Shown in pieces: positions 1 to 6,725 of a stretch of DNA of 13,424 nucleotides. The stretch lies in the NCBI GenBank assembly GCA_029259995.1, contig JAJDEC010000463.1, positions 1 to 13,424 of the forward strand. Direction: 5' to 3'. Each line of letters begins with the position of its first letter. The first letter of the stretch is position 1. The stretch comes from Phycisphaerae bacterium (GTDB lineage Bacteria; Planctomycetota; Phycisphaerae; UBA1845; UTPLA1). Under the pieces are notes generated by a model. The model saw only the letters and a list, made by a program, of their open reading frames with translations, ran no database searches and had not been told where the DNA came from. A program made the translations under genes and the position numbers.

Positions 1-144
1 ACGGCCGCTGCCGACATGATCATCAAGGGCATGAACGGCGCGATCAGTGCCAAAACCGTGACATACGACTTCGAGCGCCAGATGACAGGCGCAACGCTGC
101 TGAAGTGCAGCGAGTTTGGTGATGCCGTGATCAAGCACATGTGA
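1..144 (+). CDS. icd: NADP-dependent isocitrate dehydrogenase, C-terminal fragment
   Basis: Only the last 47 codons and the TGA stop are in the window; the frame is open from base 1. The peptide contains KTVTYDFERQM, GATLLKCSEFGDAVIKHM and the preceding ADMIIKGMNGAISA. These closely match, from memory, the C-terminus of the E. coli-type homodimeric NADP-dependent isocitrate dehydrogenase, a cytosolic TCA-cycle enzyme that decarboxylates isocitrate to 2-oxoglutarate and makes NADPH. The catalytic residues lie upstream and cannot be inspected. A Rho-independent terminator begins about 140 bases after the stop, so icd is probably the last gene of its transcript. The alternative is a related beta-decarboxylating dehydrogenase (isopropylmalate or NAD-type), but the KCSEFGDA tail favours icd. 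Confidence 0.9.
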   Translation, partial: TAAADMIIKGMNGAISAKTVTYDFERQMTGATLLKCSEFGDAVIKHM

Positions 145-498
145 TCTGCGCCGCTGGTGCGAAGCGCCTCTGATGGGTGCCATGCGGACGCCCAACTTCG
201 GCATGCGATACAGTGCCGACGCGAGAATCCTCGGTTGCACCGATCCGAGTGAATCCAGTGATTCAGATCTCGACTACTTAAAGCCGCCGCCCATACGGCG
301 GTTTTTCTATGCAGTCGCAAAATAGCAGCGTTGATCGCATGATGAGACGCTACCACCGCAACTAGGCCGTTTGATTTGCCGCACGTCGCATTCGCTTGGA
401 TCGTCCGATCAGGTCCGAGCCGCGACCGTCAGGAAGTCGGCCGAGTGATGCTCGCACGCCGCACCGCGCAGCAAGGCGGATAATCGAGGAGCCTAATA
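145..498. other. Intergenic region between icd and a small interrupted frame
   Basis: No convincing protein-coding frame was found in these 354 bases. Besides the terminator at 284-306 there is a short dyad TCGGCA (198-203)/TGCCGA (214-219) with a 10-base loop and a 5-bp hairpin GAATC-cagt-GATTC near 251-264. The right end holds the strong Shine-Dalgarno sequence GAGGAG (486-491) of the next reading frame. No clear promoter was recognised. Confidence 0.6.
284..306 (+). terminator. Rho-independent terminator downstream of icd
   Basis: A perfect 6-bp stem, CCGCCG (284-289) with CGGCGG (296-301), closes a 6-base loop and is followed at once by TTTTT (302-306). A G-T pair (283/302) can extend the stem. 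The T tract on the + strand fits termination of the icd transcript. Confidence 0.75.
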
Positions 499-939
499 GT
501 GGGCGCAACAATGATCGGCATCATTGAGTATCTCGACGATGCCGCATGTCGATATCATCTGCCGGGTTGGCATGGTGATTCTGACACGGACGGGAAGCAG
601 GATGAGATCAGGGGATTCGCATTCCGATCGGACAAGGAGTCCCCGTTCTTCTCGGCGATCGCGGGTGTGCGAACTGGTGGCGATCGTGCCCCGCTGATCC
701 CGCCGCGAGGGTTGCCCGCACGGATGAGTGCCATCGCAAAGGATCTTGAGAGCCAGTTCGCCACGACTTGCTGCGGTTGGTTGCGATACAGCGAGATCAA
801 TTGAGCCATCGCACACATGGAGATTGACCAATCGAAGATGGGTCCCGATATTGCAATTACACTTGAGCTGATGAACGTTCTTGTCAAACGACTCGGCGAT
901 GATAACGTTCGACTCGTCTTCGACATTGAGAGTGCGTGA
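499..939 (+). pseudogene. Small protein gene of unknown function interrupted by an in-frame TGA
   Basis: A GTG at 499 is preceded by the strong ribosome binding site GAGGAG (486-491) with a 7-base spacer. This opens a 101-codon frame that stops at TGA 802-804. The same frame then stays open for 44 more codons (805-936) to a second TGA at 937-939. The second part reads like real protein: from the ATG at 817 it encodes 40 residues with an amphipathic stretch, ITLELMNVLVKRLGDDNVRL. The first part contains EIRGFAFRSDKESPFF and a CCGWLRY segment. The ATG at 817 has no ribosome binding site, so the simplest reading is one gene of about 147 codons broken by a nonsense change (for example CGA to TGA) or a sequencing error. 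Alternatively, 499-804 is a genuine 101-residue protein and the rest is decayed. I do not recognise the family. Codon use is less G/C-biased at third positions than in neighbouring genes. Confidence 0.45.
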
Positions 940-1053
940 GTTTATTGACGGCGGGTGCTCGATGAATACGCTGATCGTTCTCGATGTCGGCGCATACCTG
1001 CCCTCAAGCGCTGCGCCGCGGACTCAATACGAATGCGGCGACACCATTCAGAG

Positions 1054-1073
1054 CCGCCGTGTCCTCACGGCGG
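1054..1073. repeat. Perfect 8-bp inverted repeat (hairpin)
   Basis: CCGCCGTG (1054-1061) pairs with CACGGCGG (1066-1073) around the loop TCCT. There is no T tract on either side, so it is not a standard intrinsic terminator. Confidence 0.6.
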
Positions 1074-1158
1074 AGTCACGCCAGCCTGCTCAAGTACACG
1101 AATCGCCACGCTGAGGACAGCGAGGCACTGAATGATCCGGGTCATCACTGCCGAGTGC

Positions 1159-1184
1159 CATGCTTGCCCTCAAAGGCAAGCATG
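1159..1184. repeat. Perfect 10-bp inverted repeat (hairpin)
   Basis: CATGCTTGCC (1159-1168) pairs with GGCAAGCATG (1175-1184) around a 6-base loop, CTCAAA. It is the strongest hairpin in the gene-poor region and has no flanking T tract. It could be part of a structured RNA, an operator-like dyad or a degenerate terminator. Confidence 0.65.
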
Positions 1185-1341
1185 CGAGCGCGTAGCCTGC
1201 AAATCTCATCGAAAATGTCGAGCAACGCGATCATCGAGACCTCGCGCGATACCCCGAACAAGGAACCCAACGGCCGCGCCGCGCCCACGCAGCGAGCATC
1301 GCTGGGCGACGCCGACATGAATTTTGCAGAATTTGCGCCGA

Positions 1342-1368
1342 TTTGCGCCCCCCGCAAGATGGCGCAAA
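1342..1368. repeat. Inverted repeat with a duplicated arm upstream of the dockerin gene
   Basis: TTTGCGCC occurs twice in tandem, at 1332-1339 and 1342-1349. Its reverse complement GGCGCAAA is at 1361-1368. Either left arm can pair with the right arm; the nearer one leaves an 11-base loop. The element sits about 55 bases before the start codon at 1424, so a leader hairpin or regulator site is possible. Function is inference only. Confidence 0.45.
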
Positions 1369-1423
1369 CACGTCCGGCGGGAAGTTTCGGAGATCGCGCG
1401 CGTCGATGGTAAGATAGAGCGAA

Positions 1424-3340
1424 ATGGCTGAGGTGCACGCGCGAAATCAACTGTGGCTTTCTACATGGCTCGGCATCCTGCTCTGCGCAGGTCAAGTCTC
1501 CAGCGTCTATGCCGATCGCCCCATCAACAAATCCCAATACGCCGACAAGCTCCGCGGCATGTGGTTCGGTCAGCTCATCGGCAATCACACCGGCCGACCG
1601 ACGGAGGGGCAGTACACGTTGGATGCCCCGTTGCCCGAGGGACTGTTCATCTGGGATCTGCACACGGACTGCGCCGATCCCTGGACGGGCGACGACGATA
1701 CGAACGTCGAGTACATGTATCTCCACGCGCTGGAAACGTACGGCCCCGCGCCGACCTACGCAGAGTTGCAAGCGGAGTGGGAGACGCACGTCGGGCTAAA
1801 CGGCTTCTTCATCGCCAACAAACAGGCAATCTATCTGATGGATCACGGGTTCGACGCGCCGGCGACTGGCAGCTGGCGGCACAACCTTCACGCGTACGCG
1901 ATCGATTGCCAGATCACGACGGAGAGCATCGGTGCGTATTCCCCCGGCATGAGACAGTGGGCGATGGATACCGTGGGGCGCTGCTCGCGGATCACGAATG
2001 ATGGCTATCCCGTGCATGCCGCGCAGTTCTATGCCGCCATGTATTCGCTGGCGGCGTTCGAGAGCGACGTGCCGACGATCATCGATGGGGCGCACGCGTG
2101 TTTGCCTGTGACGTCTCGTTCGTGGGAAGTCATTAACGATGTTCGCACGTGGCACGCGGCCGACATGCAGGACGGCGTTGCCGACTGGCCGGCCACGCGC
2201 TCGTTGATGTATGCGAAGTATCGCCATCCCGCTAATGGCCGCTATCGCGTCTGGGTTGAATCAACGATCAACCTGGGCTGCACGACGATGGCTTTGCTGT
2301 ATGGCAACGGGGACTTCGAGGAGACGATTCGTATCGGCGTGCTTGCGGGATTCGACAACGATTGCAATCCGGCGACGGCGGGTGGGTTGATCGGATTGAT
2401 CGAGGGCTACTCCAGCCTGCCGACGTCCCTGACGGCAACGGCGACGGATTGTTATCGTATCGATTTCCTGACGGGATTGCCGATCAACGAGTCCGTCTCG
2501 GCGATCGCCGCGCGAATGGCGGATGTCGCCGAAAGCGTGGTCATTTCCCTCGGCGGATCCAGTGATGGAACCACGATTCTGGTTCCGGAAGATCCGGGCG
2601 TTGTTACTGAGCCTGAGCGGCCGAGTCCGACGGGCCCCGACGGGCTGGTTGCGCTCGTTCAGTCGCGCGGCGGGACTGTAACAACAGGCGCATCTGTATT
2701 CGCCAACATACCGACGCGCGATCGATTCTGGCTGGACGGCATCATCGATGGCATCAAGGACGTCACGTACAACGGCCATCTCGCCTATTGGACGAACGAC
2801 GGCAACAACGCGCAGCCGGCCGGCGGAGATTTCTACGCCCTGGAATTCAGCGAGACGCTTCGATTTGATTCCGTGACATTCTACGAAGGAGACGCCTACT
2901 ACTATTCGATCAATGCCGATCCGCGTGTCGTCGAACCGATCGGCGGCTACTTTCTGGACCTCAACGTCGAGGCTCTTGGTTCGAATGGTTGGCGCAGCGT
3001 GAGCAATCTCGTCCTGAGCGAACCGCTGGAGCCGTTCGTGTATTACCAGATGATCGAGATGAGTTTCGACTCGATTGCAGGGGATGCGATTCGGATTCGC
3101 GGCAATGCGGGCGGTCAGCATCAGTTCACGAGCATCGTCGAGCTCGAGTGCAACGGCGGAATCGTCGGCGATCTGAACGGCGACAATGTCGTGGATGGGG
3201 CGGACGTCCCCGTGTTCGCCGCCGTTCTGCTGAATCCGGGGCAACCAGGAACGCTTCGGTTCGCGGCGTCCGACATGAATGCCGACGATCTTGTCAGCGG
3301 CCTCGACATCCCCTGTTTCGTTTCTGCGTTGCTGAACTGA
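1424..3340 (+). CDS. Exported ADP-ribosylglycohydrolase-family protein with discoidin-like module and C-terminal dockerin
   Basis: The 638-residue protein starts at an ATG with only a weak purine-rich leader. Residues 1-30 form a signal peptide (hydrophobic LWLSTWLGILL, cleavage likely after SVYA). Residues about 38-335 fit the ADP-ribosylglycohydrolase fold (ARH/DraG). GDDDT (89-93) matches the first metal-binding motif, and GFDNDCNPATAGGLIG (309-324) matches the C-terminal metal-binding motif of that family. Known members remove ADP-ribose from proteins or small molecules using two Mg ions. Residues about 405-577 look like a beta-sandwich carbohydrate- or ligand-binding module (discoidin/F5-8C-like; weaker call). 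Residues 582-638 are a type I dockerin with two calcium loops: GDLNGDNVVDGAD and a second starting SDMNADD. Export and the dockerin suggest action on an extracellular substrate, perhaps within a surface assembly. The exact substrate cannot be read from the sequence. Confidence 0.85.
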   Translation: MAEVHARNQLWLSTWLGILLCAGQVSSVYADRPINKSQYADKLRGMWFGQLIGNHTGRPTEGQYTLDAPLPEGLFIWDLHTDCADPWTGDDDTNVEYMYLHALETYGPAPTYAELQAEWETHVGLNGFFIANKQAIYLMDHGFDAPATGSWRHNLHAYAIDCQITTESIGAYSPGMRQWAMDTVGRCSRITNDGYPVHAAQFYAAMYSLAAFESDVPTIIDGAHACLPVTSRSWEVINDVRTWHAADMQDGVADWPATRSLMYAKYRHPANGRYRVWVESTINLGCTTMALLYGNGDFEETIRIGVLAGFDNDCNPATAGGLIGLIEGYSSLPTSLTATATDCYRIDFLTGLPINESVSAIAARMADVAESVVISLGGSSDGTTILVPEDPGVVTEPERPSPTGPDGLVALVQSRGGTVTTGASVFANIPTRDRFWLDGIIDGIKDVTYNGHLAYWTNDGNNAQPAGGDFYALEFSETLRFDSVTFYEGDAYYYSINADPRVVEPIGGYFLDLNVEALGSNGWRSVSNLVLSEPLEPFVYYQMIEMSFDSIAGDAIRIRGNAGGQHQFTSIVELECNGGIVGDLNGDNVVDGADVPVFAAVLLNPGQPGTLRFAASDMNADDLVSGLDIPCFVSALLN

Positions 3341-3410
3341 CGTTGAGGCGCATGCGGGCGTCCTTTGGCGATTCGTCTCAACAGATCCAGCTCACGACGC
3401 CGCGTGCTCA

Positions 3411-3453
3411 AAGAAAAAACAACGCCACTGACCGACGAGTCGGCCAGTGGCGT
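3411..3453 (-). terminator. Rho-independent terminator of the beta-helix protein gene
   Basis: A 14-bp stem with one mismatch (3422-3435 with 3440-3453) closes a 4-base loop. Read on the minus strand it is followed by a run of T (AAGAAAAAAC at 3411-3420 on the + strand). It lies about 70 bases after the stop codon of the minus-strand gene ending at 3525. On the + strand the stem is followed by CAAACACC, so it should not terminate the converging dockerin gene efficiently. Confidence 0.8.
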
Positions 3454-3489
3454 CAAACACCTCTCTCCGAGGGGTATTCACATTGTGGT

Positions 3490-3507
3490 CGTGAGCCGTT
3501 GCTCACG
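3490..3507. repeat. 7-bp hairpin between converging genes
   Basis: CGTGAGC (3490-3496) pairs perfectly with GCTCACG (3501-3507) around the loop CGTT. It lies between the minus-strand stop at 3525 and the terminator at 3411-3453. It has no T tract and may simply stabilise the 3' end of either transcript. Confidence 0.45.
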
Positions 3508-3524
3508 CGGACGCAGATTCTCGA

Positions 3525-6404
3525 TCAGCGACGATGGCCGGCAGCGCGTCGTCGGCCGCTTTTTCGTCGCCCGGCTCTCAGTCCCGCCAATGTCATCATC
3601 GCCGTCAGCATGCCCATATTCATGCCCATGCCGCACAAGGGCGTTGTCATCTCATCGTCATCATTCGTGTTGTCATTCATGTTCGAATTATCCGACGTGT
3701 TGTCGTTGGTATTCGTGTTCGGCGTTTCCTGTTGGGCCGGCAGTGTGAAGCAGTCGGGGATGCCGTTGCCGTCGTTGTCGGCGTCGCTGTTGCCGCAGCC
3801 GCAGGCGCCCGGGTCGATCTTGTTGGGATCGTTCGGGCAGAGGTCGAAGCAGTTGGGAACGCCGTCGCCGTCGCTGTCGATATCCGCCACGCCGCAACCG
3901 CAGGCGCCGGGATTCGCCTTGGCGGCATCGAGCGGACAGCCGTCGCATGCGTCGGGCATGCCGTCATTGTCGCTGTCGAGATTGTCGTCGGCGCCGTCGC
4001 AGACGTCGCAGTCGTCAGGGACGCCGTCGTTGTCAGTGTCGGGTTCGCAGACGTCGAGCGTTCCGTCGTTGTCGCAGTCCGCGAGCGCCGGTTCGCATTC
4101 GTCCGGTATGCCGTTGCCGTTGCAGTCGGTCGAGTTGTTCGATGCGATGTCGCATTCGTCGGGTGTGTTGTTGCTGTTGCAATCGTTGCTGAAGCCGCTG
4201 CCGATATCGCAGCTGTCCGGGACGCCGTTCAGATTGCAGTCGCGCCCCGAATCGGCGAGCAGCCAGCTCTCAAACTCGGGGATCGTCTCGCGGGCGATCT
4301 CCTTGAGCTGCCGGGCGTCGCCGCCGAGGTAGATGCCGCTGAACAGGTCGTAGTCGTAATCGTCGAAGTCGGCGAAGTAGAAATTCCATTGCACGCGGCC
4401 ATCGTCATAGAGCACGATTTGAAAGAAGTTGAAATCGCCGTCTTCCTCGTCGTCATACGTTTCCGTCAACCACGTGAAGACGACGCGATCGGTCAGAATC
4501 GAGTAACCGAAGAAGCCGCCGTAGTCGGAACTCAGATCGTCGTAGGCCGCCATCAGGTACGTATGATCGGGATCGCCCTCTTCCGTCAGATCGTCAACTT
4601 CGCCTTCGCCGTAGCCGTAGGAACTCTCGCCGTTCTTCAGCAGTTCGACGTAGCCGTCGGCGCTCATGGCGAAGGCGACGAACGTCTGGCCGCTGATCGT
4701 CACATCCCAGGGCAGGTTGATGTCGCCGAGCTGGCAGGAGTCACAATCGTCGGAATCGTCGAGCGCCGGTGATGACCACTCGAAATCGATCGGCTGGAGC
4801 GCGGGTTGCAGATCGCATTCATCTGGCACGTTATTGCCGTCGCAGTCCGGGCTGAAGCCGGTGTCGATGTCGTAGTCGTCGGGCGCGCCGTTGCTGTTGC
4901 AGTCGATTTCACATTCGTCGGGAATGCCGTTGGTGTTGATGTCGTTGCTGTCGAGGTTGGCGATGTCGCATTCATCGGGCACGCCGTTCTCGTTGCAGTC
5001 CAGGCTGAAACCGGAGGCGATGTCGCATTCGTCCAGCACGCCGTTGCTGTTGCAGTCGAAGCTCGTCCCGGCGGCGAGATCGCATTCATCGAGAATGAAA
5101 TTGCCGTTGCAGTCGTTGCCTGACATTTCGCAGGCGTCGGGGACAAGGTTGTTGTTGCAGTCGTCGGCGAGTCCCAGCGAAATCTCGCATTCGTCGTCTA
5201 CGAGGTTGTTGTTGCAGTCGCTGAGCATGATCGGGTTTGCGCCGTACTCGTAGGCGCCGCGGTCGATGATCGGTGCGACGCCGGCGCCAGTGTCGGCGGT
5301 CGCCGCGTCATCTTCGAAGCGAGCGTTATTGTCGAGATCGACGCCGATGCACTGATGCCACTGATTGTCACCGCTGTCGATGGCGGGGGAGCCGGCGGCA
5401 AGGCGCGTGTTGTCGTCCAGCGTGCCCAGAATGTCATCGTCGCCGTCGACATCGACGAACATCGGGTTCGTGCCGTTGTTGCCGCTGCCGCCGAATGTGC
5501 CGGTCCAACCTTCGATGATCGAGTTGTGCGCGTTCACGATGCTCGGCAATGCGTCATTCGTGTCGAGCAGGATCTGATACGTTTCCGTCACCGGGGGAAA
5601 CTCGAAGCCGTTGTTCCAGAGAATGGTGTTTTGAAGATTCAGAATATTCGCGCCGGTGTTTCCGGAACCGACCCAGATGCAGGGCGCATCGTTTTGGACA
5701 AACGTGCAGTTGACGAGCGTCATGTAGGCGGTGAACCGAAGCCAGATGGCGCCGGCGAACGAGCTGGTGTTTCCGATGAACTCGCAGTTGTAGAACGTCG
5801 GGTTCGCGCCGTGGAGCACCTGCGCGGCGCCGGCGTTACCGCCATCGTTGCCGAGGAAACGGCAGTTGATGACGAGCGGTTTCGCCTCTCGTTGAATAAG
5901 GAGCGGACTGAAGTTGGGATTCTCAGTAAACAGGCAATCAACGATTGTCGGATCTCCCTCAAGCCCTTCAATGTCGAGGGCCGCCTGAGCTCCGCGAAAT
6001 ATGCAGCCGCGAATCGTTGAACGGCACGTATTCGGGTTTCCGAAGGATTGATCGCCGATTTCGAGTCGGCCGCGAATCGTCAGGTCCTCGATTCTCGTCA
6101 ATCCGGCGCTGTCGCGGCGAATTCTGAGAATAGAACTGCAGCATTCATTGTTGCCGACGTTGCATGCTTCGGCGTTTCCGCTGGCCGAGCGAATCGTGAT
6201 GAATCGATCGTACAGGTTGATGTTCCGATCGTCGGGATCCGTGTAGTCGCCGTCGGCGAGAAGGATTTCGTCGCCGTCAAGCGCCAAGTCCACGGCCGCC
6301 CGAATTGTCGGTGCATCGGCAGGGACATGGATCGTCGCGGCATAGATCCTGGTTGTCAGTGACAACACGCAAGACATCGTGAAGTAAAGAATTTGTCGCT
6401 GCAT
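3525..6404 (-). CDS. Exported beta-helix protein with two Cys/Asp repeat arrays, a NIDO-like module and a sorting-like C-terminus
   Basis: The 959-residue protein is started at the ATG at 6404, which has AGGA just upstream and begins a signal peptide (cleavage likely after TRIYA, residue 22). A TTG six codons upstream is a weaker start. Residues about 24-390 are a right-handed parallel beta-helix, seen as repeated short strands such as PTIVDCLF, PLVINCRF and PTFYNCEF, ending in AAGSPAIDSGD and DRGAYEYG. Residues about 395-532 hold eight repeats of the type DCNxNGxPDECDI. Residues about 537-719 form a NIDO-like module (DGDFNFFQIVLYDDGRVQWN). Eight more repeats follow to about 886, the last ones like thrombospondin type 3 calcium-binding repeats (DSDGDGVPNC). 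The C-terminus is an Asn/Asp/Thr linker, a Cys-Gly, a short hydrophobic helix and Arg-rich residues, resembling a surface sorting signal. It is probably a cell-surface or secreted structural/adhesive protein. No catalytic residues were identified. Confidence 0.85.
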   Translation of the reverse strand: MQRQILYFTMSCVLSLTTRIYAATIHVPADAPTIRAAVDLALDGDEILLADGDYTDPDDRNINLYDRFITIRSASGNAEACNVGNNECCSSILRIRRDSAGLTRIEDLTIRGRLEIGDQSFGNPNTCRSTIRGCIFRGAQAALDIEGLEGDPTIVDCLFTENPNFSPLLIQREAKPLVINCRFLGNDGGNAGAAQVLHGANPTFYNCEFIGNTSSFAGAIWLRFTAYMTLVNCTFVQNDAPCIWVGSGNTGANILNLQNTILWNNGFEFPPVTETYQILLDTNDALPSIVNAHNSIIEGWTGTFGGSGNNGTNPMFVDVDGDDDILGTLDDNTRLAAGSPAIDSGDNQWHQCIGVDLDNNARFEDDAATADTGAGVAPIIDRGAYEYGANPIMLSDCNNNLVDDECEISLGLADDCNNNLVPDACEMSGNDCNGNFILDECDLAAGTSFDCNSNGVLDECDIASGFSLDCNENGVPDECDIANLDSNDINTNGIPDECEIDCNSNGAPDDYDIDTGFSPDCDGNNVPDECDLQPALQPIDFEWSSPALDDSDDCDSCQLGDINLPWDVTISGQTFVAFAMSADGYVELLKNGESSYGYGEGEVDDLTEEGDPDHTYLMAAYDDLSSDYGGFFGYSILTDRVVFTWLTETYDDEEDGDFNFFQIVLYDDGRVQWNFYFADFDDYDYDLFSGIYLGGDARQLKEIARETIPEFESWLLADSGRDCNLNGVPDSCDIGSGFSNDCNSNNTPDECDIASNNSTDCNGNGIPDECEPALADCDNDGTLDVCEPDTDNDGVPDDCDVCDGADDNLDSDNDGMPDACDGCPLDAAKANPGACGCGVADIDSDGDGVPNCFDLCPNDPNKIDPGACGCGNSDADNDGNGIPDCFTLPAQQETPNTNTNDNTSDNSNMNDNTNDDDEMTTPLCGMGMNMGMLTAMMTLAGLRAGRRKSGRRRAAGHRR

Positions 6405-6725
6405 GGTTCCTATTCCCTTCAAAGGCGTCGTTCATTGCGTTTGAACGCTCATGTCGTTTCCGGCGTGGTCAGTGGCCGGCAGTGTTTTCTCCCTACTGTG
6501 AGTTGCGCAGGACAGAGCACGATCGGGCGAAATTGGCCCTGAGAAGGCGGGAAGAAGGGTCGCGACGGGTTCTTATCGGTGGCTGCGGATCGGAATCGGA
6601 AAGGTTTGAGGTAAGGCGGCTGGAAGCCGCGCAGAAATTGGCGGGGGACGCGGCCGAAAACGCAATTCGCCGTGTCGATCCGACGCATTGCCGTCATTCA
6701 GCGAATCGCAGCGCGCATGGGTGCA
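6405..6725. other. Intergenic region upstream of the beta-helix protein gene
   Basis: No supportable gene was found. Frames open here are short and lack ribosome binding sites and protein-like composition. It should carry the 3' end of the P460 lipoprotein transcript and the promoter of the beta-helix gene, both on the minus strand. A dyad GTTCA (6430-6434)/TGAAC (6442-6446) with a 7-base spacer lies about 26 bases upstream of the beta-helix start and could be an operator or a leader hairpin. No intrinsic terminator was seen after the stop at 6726. Confidence 0.5.

Larger units (their letters stand above)
940..1423. other. Gene-poor region with several perfect hairpins, upstream of the dockerin protein
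   Basis: I see no supportable gene in these 484 bases; the frames that are open lack ribosome binding sites and protein-like composition. The region does hold stem-loops at 1054-1073, 1159-1184, 1290-1304 and 1342-1368, none followed by a T tract. The promoter of the gene at 1424 must lie here or within a leader, but no -35/-10 pair was convincing. Confidence 0.5.

Noticed and set aside
802..841. TGA at 802-804 as a selenocysteine codon, with a nested hairpin downstream (CCATC 806-810/GATGG 837-841, GATT 822-825/AATC 830-833)
   Set aside because: The apical loop is GACC and lacks the GU expected of a bacterial SECIS element, the stems are short and interrupted, and the codon context has no redox motif. 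A nonsense change is simpler.
1132..1320. Cys-rich plus-strand frame (ECHACPQRQACERVACK) resembling a small zinc-binding protein
   Set aside because: It is encoded across the palindrome at 1159-1184, has no ribosome binding site, and degrades into Arg/Pro-rich sequence typical of chance frames in GC-rich DNA.
2261..3244. Minus-strand frame of 327 codons opposite the dockerin protein
   Set aside because: The plus-strand protein has a signal peptide, metal motifs and a dockerin; the antisense translation has no recognisable features.
3534..4772. Long plus-strand frame (412 codons) and another of 447 codons at 2989-4332
   Set aside because: They are antisense to the Cys/Asp repeat protein. Long runs of GAC/AAC/TGC codons leave the opposite strand free of stops, and the translations are low-complexity (Val/Ala- or Ser/Gln-rich).
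4809..5222. The tandem repeats as a CRISPR array or DNA-level satellite
   Set aside because: The units are imperfect, in frame, and conserve amino acids rather than bases; they are protein repeats.
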